Below are positions 55,145 through 64,000 of a DNA stretch of 64,000 nucleotides, piece by piece (the first letter of the stretch is position 1; the number at the start of each line of letters is the position of its first letter). This DNA comes from Paraburkholderia sp. PREW-6R (GTDB lineage Bacteria > Pseudomonadota > Gammaproteobacteria > Burkholderiales > Burkholderiaceae). The DNA lies in assembly GCF_039621805.1 (NCBI RefSeq), contig NZ_CP155073.1, positions 2,480,001 to 2,544,000 on the forward strand, written 5' to 3'. The position numbers and the translations under genes are program-made. The notes under the pieces are model-generated. The model was not told the origin of the DNA, ran no database searches, and saw only the letters and a list, made by a program, of their open reading frames with translations.

Positions 55145-56503
55145 ATGAGCATCCCTTCGCTATCCGCTGACGCCGACGCGTCCTCCGACGCCTCGCTCGA
55201 AGCCGCCGCGTTGCGCAAGATCACGTGGCGCATCATGCCCTTCCTGTTTCTCGTCTACGTGCTGTCGTATCTGGACCGCGTCAACATCGGTTACGCGAAG
55301 CTGCAGTTCACCGGCGACCTCGGGCTTTCGAACGCCGCCTACGGACTGGGCGCGGGGATCTTTTTCTTCGGCTATTTCGTGTTCGAAGTGCCCAGCAATC
55401 TGCTGCTCAAAAAGTTCGGCGCGCGCGCGACGATCGCCCGGATCACGATGCTGTGGGGCCTGCTGTCGTGCCTGATGATGTTCGTGCACTCCGAAACCAT
55501 GTTCTACGTGCTGCGCTTCTTCCTGGGCGTGGCCGAGGCGGGTCTGGTGCCGGGCGTCGTGTTGTATCTGACCTTCTGGTTTCCATCGGATCGGCGCGCG
55601 CGGATGGTCGCCGTGTTCATGGCGGCGATTCCGGTCGCGGGCATTGTCGGCGCGCCGCTGTCGGGCTTCCTGATGTCCGCGCTGCACGAGACGCACGGCC
55701 TGCGCGGCTGGCAGTGGATGTTCCTGATCGAAGGCATTCCGTCGATCCTCGCCGGCTTCTGGGCGCTTGCCGTACTGCGCAACTCGCCGGCCGAAGCCGG
55801 CTGGCTCACCAACGACGAAAAGCGCGTGATTCTCGGCCGCATTTCGCGGGAAAACAGCGCGGCGGCCGCGGCCGGCGCGGAGCACAGCCTCGCGGTCGCG
55901 CTGCGCTCGGGCCGCTTCTGGCTGCTCACGCTGATCTATTTTTGCCTCGTCACCGGCAACGCGGGCTTTTCGTTCTGGCTGCCGCAGATCGTCAAGGATC
56001 TTGGCGTGACCAATCTGGTCACCAACGGCTTCGTGACCGCGATTCCTTATCTGGCAGCGGGAATCGGCATGATCCTGATCGGGCGTTCGTCGGACGTGAC
56101 GGGCGAACGGCGCTGGCACTACGCGGTGTGCTGCTTCATCGGCGCGGCCGGGCTGCTCGGCAGCGCGTCCGTGACAAACTCGATTCCGCTCGCCGTGACT
56201 GGCCTGTCGATCGCCTACATCGGGATTCTCGCGGGCTTCGGCATCTTCTGGTCGATGTCGACGACATTCCTGCAAGGCACGGCTGCGGTCGCCGGCATTG
56301 CGGTGATCAATTCGATTGCGAACCTCGCAGGCTACGTGAGCCCTTACGTGCTCGGCATCGTGAAGGATGCGACGCATAGCGTGACGTTCGGTCTCGTGCT
56401 GATTGCGGGCGCGTTGATCGTCGGCGGTCTGGTCACGCTGATGATGCCGCGCGTGAAGGTTCAGCATGCGGCAGCGCCTGCGCCGGGCGGCGTCGAAGCG
56501 TGA
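55145..56503 (+). CDS. MFS transporter, anion:cation symporter (ACS) family
   Basis: 12-helix permease of 452 aa. ACS-family signatures: FLFLVYVLSYLDRVNIGYAK at TM1, PSNLLLKKFGARATIARI and VAEAGLVPGVVLYLTFWF. Family members import organic acids such as phthalate, glucarate and tartrate-like compounds; the substrate here is inferred only as an organic anion or amide. Translation is coupled to the DUF2848 gene. No terminator after it before the 9-bp repeat. Confidence 0.93.
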   Translation: MSIPSLSADADASSDASLEAAALRKITWRIMPFLFLVYVLSYLDRVNIGYAKLQFTGDLGLSNAAYGLGAGIFFFGYFVFEVPSNLLLKKFGARATIARITMLWGLLSCLMMFVHSETMFYVLRFFLGVAEAGLVPGVVLYLTFWFPSDRRARMVAVFMAAIPVAGIVGAPLSGFLMSALHETHGLRGWQWMFLIEGIPSILAGFWALAVLRNSPAEAGWLTNDEKRVILGRISRENSAAAAAGAEHSLAVALRSGRFWLLTLIYFCLVTGNAGFSFWLPQIVKDLGVTNLVTNGFVTAIPYLAAGIGMILIGRSSDVTGERRWHYAVCCFIGAAGLLGSASVTNSIPLAVTGLSIAYIGILAGFGIFWSMSTTFLQGTAAVAGIAVINSIANLAGYVSPYVLGIVKDATHSVTFGLVLIAGALIVGGLVTLMMPRVKVQHAAAPAPGGVEA

Positions 56504-56550
56504 CGCGCAGGCGCGGCGGCGACGCCCGACATGCCGCCGGCACGGCCGGC

Positions 56551-56650
56551 CTTGCCGGCCGTGGCCGCACTGGCCGCACTGGCCGCACTGGCCGCACTGG
56601 CCGCACTGGCCGCACTGGCCGCGCTCGCCGCGCTTGCCGCGCTTGCCGTC
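56551..56650. repeat. 9-bp minisatellite (CTGGCCGCA) between MFS and GntR genes
   Basis: Ten consecutive 9-mers at 56561-56650, five of them exact CTGGCCGCA, the others GTGGCCGCA, CTGGCCGCG, CTCGCCGCG, CTTGCCGCG, CTTGCCGTC; a partial unit precedes. The plus-strand frame of the GntR gene stays open through it and would read Ala-Leu-Ala repeats. A shorter array of the same core is at 1925-1969. Confidence 0.9.
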
Positions 56651-56707
56651 CGGTTACGGCAAAACCTTGCTCTACAATGGGGACGACATTGTCCGCATCT
56701 TTTCTCC

Positions 56708-57388
56708 ATGACGCTTTTGCAGACTGACCGTCCTTCGAAGTCCACCCGCACGACGGCTTCCGCGAGCCTCGCCGAACAGGCGTATGCGTTCGTCAAGCGC
56801 GAGATCATCACCCTGCGCTTGCGGCCAAGCGAAGTCCTCAACGAGGCGGAACTGATGGCGCTGACGGGCATCGGCCGCACGCCGGTGCACCAGGCGCTGC
56901 ACCGGCTCGTGCACGAAGGCATGCTGACCATCATGCCGCGCAAGGGCATCATGGTCCGGCCGGTGTCGCTCGAAGACGTGCTGGCGATCATCGACGTGCG
57001 GCTCGTGAATGAAAGCTATTGCGTCGAGCTTGCCGCCCGTCACGCGCAGCAGCACGACTACGACGCGATGCAGGCGTTGCTGGACCGCTCGTCGGTATGT
57101 GTTGCCGCGCACGATATCGAGGGCATGATGGATATCGACCGCGAGTTTCATCTGGCGATCTCCGCCGCGTCGCGCAACGCCGTGCTTGCCGATATTCTGC
57201 GCGGACTGCACGAGCGCTCGCTGCGCTTCTGGTTCATTTCGCTTTCGGAACCGCACCACCTGGAAGACGTGCACGAAGAACATCTCGAACTGTTCCGCCT
57301 GCTGCGCGAACGCGACGCCGAAGGCGCCCGGCAATCGGTGCAGAAGCATATCGAGGCGTTCCGCTCGACCCTCTTCAACCGGATTTAA
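56708..57388 (+). CDS. GntR-family transcriptional regulator, FCD (FadR) type
   Basis: 226-aa regulator. N-terminal winged helix (YAFVKREIITLRLRPSEVLN, ALTGIGRTPVHQALHRLVHEG), then an FCD ligand domain with the metal/ligand histidines (EFHLAISAASRNAVL, LRLLRE-type H in EPHHLEDVHEEHLELF). A short inverted repeat ACAAT-N9-ATTGT at 56680-56698 or so overlaps the likely promoter TACAAT, a candidate autoregulatory operator. The frame is open to 56531 through the 9-bp repeat, but MTLLQTDRPSKS at 56708 is the only sensible start; no clear Shine-Dalgarno. It likely controls the DUF2848-MFS and amidase genes. Confidence 0.9.
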   Translation: MTLLQTDRPSKSTRTTASASLAEQAYAFVKREIITLRLRPSEVLNEAELMALTGIGRTPVHQALHRLVHEGMLTIMPRKGIMVRPVSLEDVLAIIDVRLVNESYCVELAARHAQQHDYDAMQALLDRSSVCVAAHDIEGMMDIDREFHLAISAASRNAVLADILRGLHERSLRFWFISLSEPHHLEDVHEEHLELFRLLRERDAEGARQSVQKHIEAFRSTLFNRI

Positions 57389-57522
57389 ACGATGCCGCTT
57401 CCCGTGACCGCGGCCTGCATCGCAAACCGCATCGGCGAGAGGGGCGCGATAACAGATGAAAACTGACTGCGAAACCGGCTGCATCTGAACGCAAACCCGC
57501 CCCCAACATTTTTACCGACACA

Positions 57523-58902
57523 ATGGCCAACGACTTCACGCCCTTTCCGCCGCTTGCCCAACTCGCCGCCGATCTCGCGGCCGGCCGCACCACGAGCCGC
57601 GCGCTCGTTGAAACCGCACTCGGGCGGATTGCGGATCCGACCGGTCAGGGCGCCGTCGCCTTCATGCACGTCGACGCCGACAACGCCCGCGCCGCCGCCG
57701 ACGCGCACGACCGTCTGCGCGCGGCCGGCACCATCCTGTCGCCGCTCGCCGGGATTCCGGTGTCGGTGAAAGACCTGTTCGATATCGAAGGCCAGCAGAC
57801 TCGCGCGGGCTCGGTGGTCCTCTCCGACGCGCCCGCCGCGAAAGCGGACGCCGTCACCGTTGCGCGCCTGAAGCGGGCCGGCGCGGTGATCGTCGGGCGC
57901 ACCAATATGAGCGAGTTCGCTTTTTCCGGGCTCGGCCTGAACCCGCATTACGGGCACCCGCTCTCGCCATACCGGCGCGGCGTCGAAGGCGATGAACGGA
58001 TTTCGGGCGGCTCGTCGTCGGGCGCGGCGGCGTCGGTCGCGGACGGGATGGCGGCCGTCGCGCTCGGCACCGACACAGGCGGCTCGATCCGCATTCCGGC
58101 GGCGCTTTGCGGCCTGACCGGCTTCAAGCCGACCGCGTCGCGCATTCCGAAGCAAGGCGGCGTGCCGCTGTCGTCGACGCTCGACTCATTCGGGCCGATC
58201 GGCGTTTCGGTGGCGTGCTGCGCACTGGTCGACCGGATGCTCGCCGGGCTCGAACCGCGCATTCCGGCCGCCCGGCCGCTCGAAGGCGTGCGCCTCGGCG
58301 TGCTGACGAATTTCGTGACCGACGGCGTCGAGCCCGCGGTGGCCGCGGCCATCGACACGGCGCTCAAACATCTGGAAGCAGCCGGCGCCATTGTCAGCGA
58401 AGTGCGCTTCGCGCCGCTCGACCGTCTGCCGCAAATCAACCGCTTCGGCTTCTCGCCAATCGAAGCGTATGCGTGGCATCGGCCGCTGCTGGAAAAACAT
58501 CGTGATCAATACGATCCGCGCGTGCTGGTGCGGATCATGAAAGGCCAGCCGGCCACAGCCGTCGACTATCTGGATCTGCTCGCGGAGCGCGAGGCGATGC
58601 TCGACGAAGCCGCGCGCACGCTGTGGCAGCGTTTTGACGCGGTGGTGGCGCCGACCGTGCCGGTCGTACCGCCGCGCGTCGCCGATCTGGTTCACGACGA
58701 CGACGCGTTCGGCCGCACGAACGCGCTGATTCTGCGCAATCCGAGCGTGTTCAATTTCCTCGACACCTGCGCGTTGTCGTTGCCATGCCATTTGCGCGGC
58801 GACGCGCCAGTCGGTCTGATGCTGGCAGGCGCGCCGCACGCCGACGACGCGCTGCTCGCGATCGGCCGCGGCGCGGAAGCGGTGCTGAACGCGATTCGCT
58901 GA
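57523..58902 (+). CDS. Amidase (amidase-signature family)
   Basis: 459-aa amide hydrolase. The Ser-Ser-Lys triad is seen: Lys83 in GIPVSVKDLFD, cis-Ser near 164 in ISGGSSSGAAA, nucleophile Ser188 in GTDTGGSIR. It lacks a GatA-type partner gene, so it is a standalone amidase; substrate unknown. It follows the GntR gene by 134 bp, same strand, which suggests that all four genes 54451-58902 form one locus. It may release ammonia from an amide taken up by the MFS protein; this is inference. Confidence 0.93.
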   Translation: MANDFTPFPPLAQLAADLAAGRTTSRALVETALGRIADPTGQGAVAFMHVDADNARAAADAHDRLRAAGTILSPLAGIPVSVKDLFDIEGQQTRAGSVVLSDAPAAKADAVTVARLKRAGAVIVGRTNMSEFAFSGLGLNPHYGHPLSPYRRGVEGDERISGGSSSGAAASVADGMAAVALGTDTGGSIRIPAALCGLTGFKPTASRIPKQGGVPLSSTLDSFGPIGVSVACCALVDRMLAGLEPRIPAARPLEGVRLGVLTNFVTDGVEPAVAAAIDTALKHLEAAGAIVSEVRFAPLDRLPQINRFGFSPIEAYAWHRPLLEKHRDQYDPRVLVRIMKGQPATAVDYLDLLAEREAMLDEAARTLWQRFDAVVAPTVPVVPPRVADLVHDDDAFGRTNALILRNPSVFNFLDTCALSLPCHLRGDAPVGLMLAGAPHADDALLAIGRGAEAVLNAIR

Positions 58903-58976
58903 GATTCGGGCGGGCGCAGCAACGTGCGATCGACGCGATCCGGCCTGCGGACAAAGAGCCAGATCAGCGCGTATAA

Positions 58977-59564
<588 letters not shown>

Positions 59565-59855
59565 TCCGACGCTAAGTTCGGCTTTCTTCCGTCATATCCC
59601 ACCTTTTCGCCTGGCGACGCCCCACCTGGGGCCGCCCAATTCAGGCACTCCCGCCGGGCGCGCAACTTCCCGCCGTCGCGCGGATCGTACTGTTTGCATG
59701 ACCGCTTTCGAATAGGCTTCATGCGACGCGGGAAATATTTTCGCGACGAGGGAGTGCTATCTTCGGAACTGGATGGCGATCTACGTGCGCGAGGCCGGTT
59801 CCGGCACGACCCCTGCGTAACGCGCGCCCGGTCCGCACTGTCTTCTGGATTCGCC

Positions 59856-61406
59856 ATGACATCGCACACCATCCGTTTCTATCATCAGGGTTCCGTCCGT
59901 GAAGTGTCGGACGTCCCGGCATCGCGCACCGTGCTTCAGCACCTGCGTGAGGATCTGCATTGCACGGGCACCAAGGAAGGCTGCGCAGAAGGCGATTGCG
60001 GCGCGTGCACCGTCGTGATCGGCGAGCTGGATGCGCACGGCGGGCTCGCGCTGAAAGCCGTCAATGCATGCATCCAGTTCCTGCCGACGCTCGACGGCAA
60101 AGCGCTTTTCACGGTCGAAGACCTGCGCGCCACGAACGGCGCGCTGCATCCCGTTCAGCAGGCAATGGTGGATTGTCATGGCTCGCAATGCGGTTTCTGC
60201 ACGCCCGGATTCGTCATGTCGATGTGGGCGTTGTATGAAAATCAGCCGGCCGCCGCCGGCCTGCCCACCCGTGATGAAATCAACGCCGCGCTGTCCGGCA
60301 ACCTGTGCCGCTGCACCGGCTATCGGCCCATCGTCGACGCCTCGCAGAAGATGTTCGACTACTCGCACTATCCGCGAGTAGCGCTGGATCGCACCGCCAT
60401 CGTCGAAACACTGCGTCCGCTGCAACGCGGCGACACCTTTGAATACCGCGCGCCCGACACGCGTGGCACCGCGTTCGGCTCGCCCACGTTTTACGCGCCC
60501 GTCACGCTCGACGCATTCGCCAGACTGCGCGCCGAGCTTGCGCAAGCGCGTCTCCTGGCAGGCAGCACCGACGTCGGCCTGTGGGTCACCAAGCAGTTCC
60601 GCGATCTCGGCGACATCCTGTATATCGGCAACGTCGCCGAACTGAAGACCATCGCGCGTGACGCGCAGACGCTCACGATCGGCGCGGCCGTCACACTGGA
60701 GGACGCCTACGCCGCCCTCGCCGCCGACTATCCCGAACTCGCCGAACTGTGGACGCGCTTTGCATCGCTGCCGATCCGCAACGCCGGCACGCTCGGCGGC
60801 AACGTCGCGAACGGTTCGCCGATCGGCGACTCGATGCCTGCGCTCCTTGCGCTCGGCGCAGAAGTCGTGCTGCGTCACGGCGCCAGAACGCGCACGTTGC
60901 CGCTCGACGCGTTCTACCTCGGCTATCAGAAAACGGCGCTCGCGGCGGGCGAATTCGTCGCCGCGCTGCGCGTGCCGCGTCCGGCAGGCAACCTGCGGTT
61001 TCGCACGTACAAGGTATCGAAGCGCTACGATCAGGACATTTCGGCGGTATGCGCGGCTTTCGCGCTGTATATCGGCGACGACGGCACGATCAGGACGGCG
61101 CGCGTTGCGTTCGGCGGCATGGCTGCCACACCGAAGCGCGCCGCGCAGACCGAAGCGGCGCTGACCGGCGCAACATGGACCGAAGACACCGCGCGGCAGG
61201 CAATGAACGCGCTGGTCGCCGATTACCAGCCGCTCACGGATATGCGCGCTTCGAGCGCATATCGGTTGAAGGTGGCGCGCAACGTGCTGTGGCGCTTTCA
61301 TCTCGAAACGCGTGACCACGCGCCGCTCACCCTCTTCGACGTGAACGCATTCGCGTTCGAAGCCGGCTCGCCGGACGCCGCCGTCACCCAGGAGTCGTCG
61401 TCATGA
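59856..61406 (+). CDS. xdhA: Xanthine dehydrogenase small subunit (FeS/FAD)
   Basis: Oxidizes hypoxanthine and xanthine with XdhB; 516 aa. The first [2Fe-2S] has Cys43, Cys48, Cys51 and Cys72; the second has Cys112, Cys115, Cys151 and Cys153 (SQCGFCTPGF and GNLCRCTGYRP). The FAD domain follows from about residue 190 (LLAGSTDVGLWVTKQFRD, RNAGTLGGNVANGSPIGDS). Start MTSHTIRFYHQG at 59856, with a weak Shine-Dalgarno; the open frame extends upstream to 59694. The 291-bp gap upstream (59565-59855) shows no clear regulator site. Overlaps xdhB by 4 bp (ATGA). Confidence 0.97.
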   Translation: MTSHTIRFYHQGSVREVSDVPASRTVLQHLREDLHCTGTKEGCAEGDCGACTVVIGELDAHGGLALKAVNACIQFLPTLDGKALFTVEDLRATNGALHPVQQAMVDCHGSQCGFCTPGFVMSMWALYENQPAAAGLPTRDEINAALSGNLCRCTGYRPIVDASQKMFDYSHYPRVALDRTAIVETLRPLQRGDTFEYRAPDTRGTAFGSPTFYAPVTLDAFARLRAELAQARLLAGSTDVGLWVTKQFRDLGDILYIGNVAELKTIARDAQTLTIGAAVTLEDAYAALAADYPELAELWTRFASLPIRNAGTLGGNVANGSPIGDSMPALLALGAEVVLRHGARTRTLPLDAFYLGYQKTALAAGEFVAALRVPRPAGNLRFRTYKVSKRYDQDISAVCAAFALYIGDDGTIRTARVAFGGMAATPKRAAQTEAALTGATWTEDTARQAMNALVADYQPLTDMRASSAYRLKVARNVLWRFHLETRDHAPLTLFDVNAFAFEAGSPDAAVTQESSS

Positions 61407-63826
61407 ACCGGACCGATGCTTTCGTCCACCGCGCAGCCGACCCGCTCGAATCCTCCGTCGGCCCGCAAGACAACGACGCCGCGATCGGCGTGTCGCTGCC
61501 GCACGAATCCGCCGCGCTGCACGTCAGCGGCGAAGCCACCTACACCGACGACGTGCCGGAACTTCAAGGCACGTTGCATGCGGCGCTCGGCCTGTCGCGC
61601 CACGCGCACGCGCGGATCGTCTCGATCGACCTCGACGCGGTGCGCAAAGCGCCGGGCGTGATCGCCGTGCTCACCGCCGACGACATCCCCGGTGAAAACA
61701 ATTGCGGCCCGGTGCTGCACGACGATCCGATTCTCGCCGTCGACGAAGTGCTGTACCTCGGTCAACCGGTTTTCGCCGTGATCGCCGAGAGCCACGAACT
61801 CGCGCGACGCGCGGCAGCGCTCGCCAGAAGCGACGACGTGATCCGTTACGAGCCGCTCGAAGCGATCCTCACGCCCGCCGAAGCCAAAGCGGCGAAGAGC
61901 TTCGTGCTGCCGCCATTGCATCTGAAGCGCGGCGAGCCCGACGCGAAGATCGCCGGCGCGCCGCACACACTCACCGGCACGTTCGAAGTGGGCGGCCAGG
62001 AACAGTTTTATCTCGAAGGTCAGATTGCCTACGCCGTGCCGAAGGAAATGGACGGCATGCTCGTCTACAGTTCGACACAGCATCCCAGCGAAATGCAGCA
62101 GGTCGTCTCGCATATGCTCGACTGGCCCGCGCATAACGTGGTGTGCGAATGCCGTCGCATGGGTGGCGGGTTCGGCGGCAAGGAATCGCAGTCGGCGCTG
62201 TTCGCGTGCGTCGCGGCGCTCGCGGCGAAACTGTTGCGCCGTCCGGTCAAGCTGCGCGCCGATCGCGACGACGATTTCATGATTACCGGCAAGCGCCACG
62301 ATGCGATCTACGAATACGAAGCCGGCTTCGACGAGAACGGCCGCATTCTCGGCGCGCGCGTCGAAATCGCGTTACGCGCAGGCTATTCGGCGGACCTCTC
62401 GGGCGCGGTCGCAACACGCGCGGTCTGCCACTTCGACAACGCGTACTACCTGTCCGACGTCGATATCGTCGCGTTGTGCTGCAAGACCAACACGCAATCG
62501 AACACGGCGTTTCGCGGCTTTGGCGGCCCGCAAGGCGCGCTCGTGATGGAAGTGCTGATGGACAGCATCGCGCGCCAACTGGATCGCGATCCACTCGACG
62601 TGCGCATCGCCAACTACTACGGCATCGGCGAGCGCGATACGACGCCGTACGGTCAGCGCGTCGAGGACAACATCATCGCGCCGCTCACCGACGAACTGCT
62701 CGGTACCAGCGACTACCGCGCGCGGCGGGAGGCCATCGCCGCCTTCAACGCGACGAGCCCGGTGCTCAAGCGCGGCCTCGCGTTCTCGCCGGTGAAGTTC
62801 GGCATCTCGTTCAACGTGCCGTTTCTGAATCAGGCCGGCGCGTTGGTGCATGTGTACAAGGACGGCTCCGTGCTCGTCAATCACGGCGGCACTGAGATGG
62901 GCCAAGGGCTCAATACGAAAGTCGCGCAGGTGGTCGCGAACGCGTTCGGCTTGCCGTTGTCGCGGGTTCGCGTGACGGCAACCGATACGTCCAAGATCGC
63001 CAATACGTCCGCGACCGCTGCGTCCACCGGCAGCGATCTGAACGGCAAAGCCGCCGAAGCCGCTGCGCAGACCATTCGCGTGCGGCTTGCCGAACTCGCG
63101 GCGAAGCAGCTTGGCGGCACGGCGGACGACGTGCGCTTCGTCAATGGCGAAGTGGTGGCGAACGGCGGCGCGATGCCCTTCGAACAGCTCGTGGGCGCGG
63201 CCTATCTGGCGCGCGTGCAACTGTGGTCGGATGGGTTTTACACCACGCCCAAAGTGCATTGGGACGCAAAAACGCTGACCGGACATCCGTTCTATTACTT
63301 CGCGTATGGCGCGGCGGTGTCGGAGGTCGTGATCGACACGCTGACTGGCGAATGGAAACTGGTGCGCGCCGACGTGCTGCACGACGCCGGGCAGTCGATC
63401 AATCCGGCTATCGACATCGGCCAGGTGGAAGGCGGCTTTATCCAGGGCATGGGCTGGCTCACCACCGAGGAACTTTGGTGGAACCGCGATGGGCGGCTGA
63501 TGACGCACGCGCCGTCCACGTACAAGATTCCGGCGGTCAGCGACACGCCCGGCGCGTTCTACGTGAATCTCTATCAGAATCAGAACGCCGAGCCCACCGT
63601 ATTCCGTTCGAAGGCGGTTGGCGAGCCGCCGTTGCTGCTGCCGTTCTCGGTGTTCCTTGCGATTCGCGACGCGATCGCCGCCGCGGTGCCGCACGCGGAT
63701 CGCGCGCCGCCACTGCGTGCGCCGGCCACGCCCGAAGCAATTCTGGATGCACTGGATGCCCTGCGGACAACGTTGACAGACGAACAAGCCGCCGCCGAGC
63801 CGGCAACCACCGCGACGACTGCCTGA
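61403..63826 (+). CDS. xdhB: Xanthine dehydrogenase large subunit (molybdopterin)
   Basis: Molybdenum-containing catalytic subunit, 807 aa, of the XdhAB enzyme. Family signatures include the EQFYLEGQ motif, GGGFGGKESQSALFACVAALA, AFRGFGGPQGALV with the substrate-binding Arg, HGGTEMGQGLNTKVAQV, and the C-terminal KAVGEPPLLLPFSVFLAI with the active-site Glu. The 4-bp overlap with xdhA and the following xdhC show the standard xdhABC operon. Purine degradation to urate is the known family role. Confidence 0.98.
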   Translation: MNRTDAFVHRAADPLESSVGPQDNDAAIGVSLPHESAALHVSGEATYTDDVPELQGTLHAALGLSRHAHARIVSIDLDAVRKAPGVIAVLTADDIPGENNCGPVLHDDPILAVDEVLYLGQPVFAVIAESHELARRAAALARSDDVIRYEPLEAILTPAEAKAAKSFVLPPLHLKRGEPDAKIAGAPHTLTGTFEVGGQEQFYLEGQIAYAVPKEMDGMLVYSSTQHPSEMQQVVSHMLDWPAHNVVCECRRMGGGFGGKESQSALFACVAALAAKLLRRPVKLRADRDDDFMITGKRHDAIYEYEAGFDENGRILGARVEIALRAGYSADLSGAVATRAVCHFDNAYYLSDVDIVALCCKTNTQSNTAFRGFGGPQGALVMEVLMDSIARQLDRDPLDVRIANYYGIGERDTTPYGQRVEDNIIAPLTDELLGTSDYRARREAIAAFNATSPVLKRGLAFSPVKFGISFNVPFLNQAGALVHVYKDGSVLVNHGGTEMGQGLNTKVAQVVANAFGLPLSRVRVTATDTSKIANTSATAASTGSDLNGKAAEAAAQTIRVRLAELAAKQLGGTADDVRFVNGEVVANGGAMPFEQLVGAAYLARVQLWSDGFYTTPKVHWDAKTLTGHPFYYFAYGAAVSEVVIDTLTGEWKLVRADVLHDAGQSINPAIDIGQVEGGFIQGMGWLTTEELWWNRDGRLMTHAPSTYKIPAVSDTPGAFYVNLYQNQNAEPTVFRSKAVGEPPLLLPFSVFLAIRDAIAAAVPHADRAPPLRAPATPEAILDALDALRTTLTDEQAAAEPATTATTA

Positions 63827-63933
63827 CAACGCTGATAGAAACAACAACCGCGGCATGACACGACAAAAACGCGTCACGCCACACTCAACCGGCCGCACGG
63901 AGACCCCGCGCGGCCCCGTATGGAGAACGCCGG

Positions 63934-64000
63934 ATGCAAGCCTGGCTACCTGACCTGCAACACCTGCTCGCGCACGGCGACGCCGCCGTGCTGGTGACGG
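63934..64000 (+). CDS. xdhC: Xanthine dehydrogenase accessory protein XdhC (N-terminus only, truncated by window edge)
   Basis: The first 22 codons (MQAWLPDLQHLLAHGDAAVL...) match the start of XdhC, which inserts the sulfurated molybdenum cofactor into XdhB. GGAGA lies 7 nt upstream. It begins 107 bp after xdhB. The rest is outside the window; identity rests on the short N-terminus and gene order. Confidence 0.85.
   Translation, partial: MQAWLPDLQHLLAHGDAAVLVT

Overview
The window looks like core primary-chromosome sequence of a high-GC betaproteobacterium of the Burkholderiaceae, most likely Paraburkholderia or a close relative. The basis is the GC-rich third codon positions, the gene order serC-pheA-hisC-tyrA-aroA-cmk-rpsA-ihfB-lapA-lapB-ugd-hldA-hldD-comEA-cysM, the gyrA-ompA-ubiG-gph-ssrA block and the tmRNA tag ANDDTFALAA. 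I assign genus from recalled family sequences, not from a search. I see no prophage, transposase, integrase, CRISPR array, rRNA or tRNA.

Layout. 1-4.5 kb (minus strand): electron-transfer flavoprotein etfB-etfA (etfA runs off the left edge) and the D-methionine importer metN-metI-metQ. 4.7-9 kb: an alpha/beta-hydrolase, an HDAC-like deacetylase paired with an ECHDC3-type crotonase that lacks both catalytic glutamates, and lytic transglycosylase mltB. 9.1-25 kb (minus): cysM, comEA, heptose/UDP-glucuronate genes for the cell envelope, the lapAB LPS-control pair, ihfB, rpsA, cmk, then the aromatic/histidine/serine supra-operon back to serC. 25.1-28.6 kb (minus): a DUF2059 secreted protein and gyrA. 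29-31.9 kb (plus): an OmpA-family protein, ubiG, gph and tmRNA.

32-40.6 kb is the NAD-dependent formate dehydrogenase region: a solitary ModA-like binding protein, two small secreted proteins, a ModE-like/periplasmic-binding-fold regulator, and divergently the fdsG-fdsB-fdsA-fdsD operon. The fdsC/fdhD accessory gene found between fdsA and fdsD in other bacteria is absent. Both divergent start codons sit in the same inverted 10-mer, a candidate operator pair.

40.6-54.3 kb is accessory metabolism and transport: an FAD aromatic hydroxylase, a two-gene metal operon (ArsR-type repressor plus histidine-rich CDF exporter) with a very clear 44-bp operator, a TPR/glycosyltransferase protein of O-GlcNAc-transferase type, an MHS-family symporter, a GNAT acetyltransferase, two poorly known proteins, a class-I glutamine-amidotransferase-like peptidase C26 with a long disordered N-terminus, and a CPA2 antiporter. 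54.4-58.9 kb is a catabolic-looking cluster of DUF2848 protein, ACS-family transporter, GntR/FCD regulator and amidase whose substrate is unknown. 59-64 kb carries dsbB and the xanthine dehydrogenase genes xdhA-xdhB-xdhC (xdhC cut by the right edge).

The most unusual sequence features are two 9-bp minisatellites sharing a TGGCCGC core (1925-1969 and 56551-56650), a 13-bp tandem array at 42490-42567, and several clear intrinsic terminators and operators listed below. The best candidates for undescribed biology are the DUF2848/amidase cluster, the fdsC-less formate dehydrogenase with its lone ModA protein and ModE-like regulator, and the glutamate-less crotonase paired with a deacetylase.
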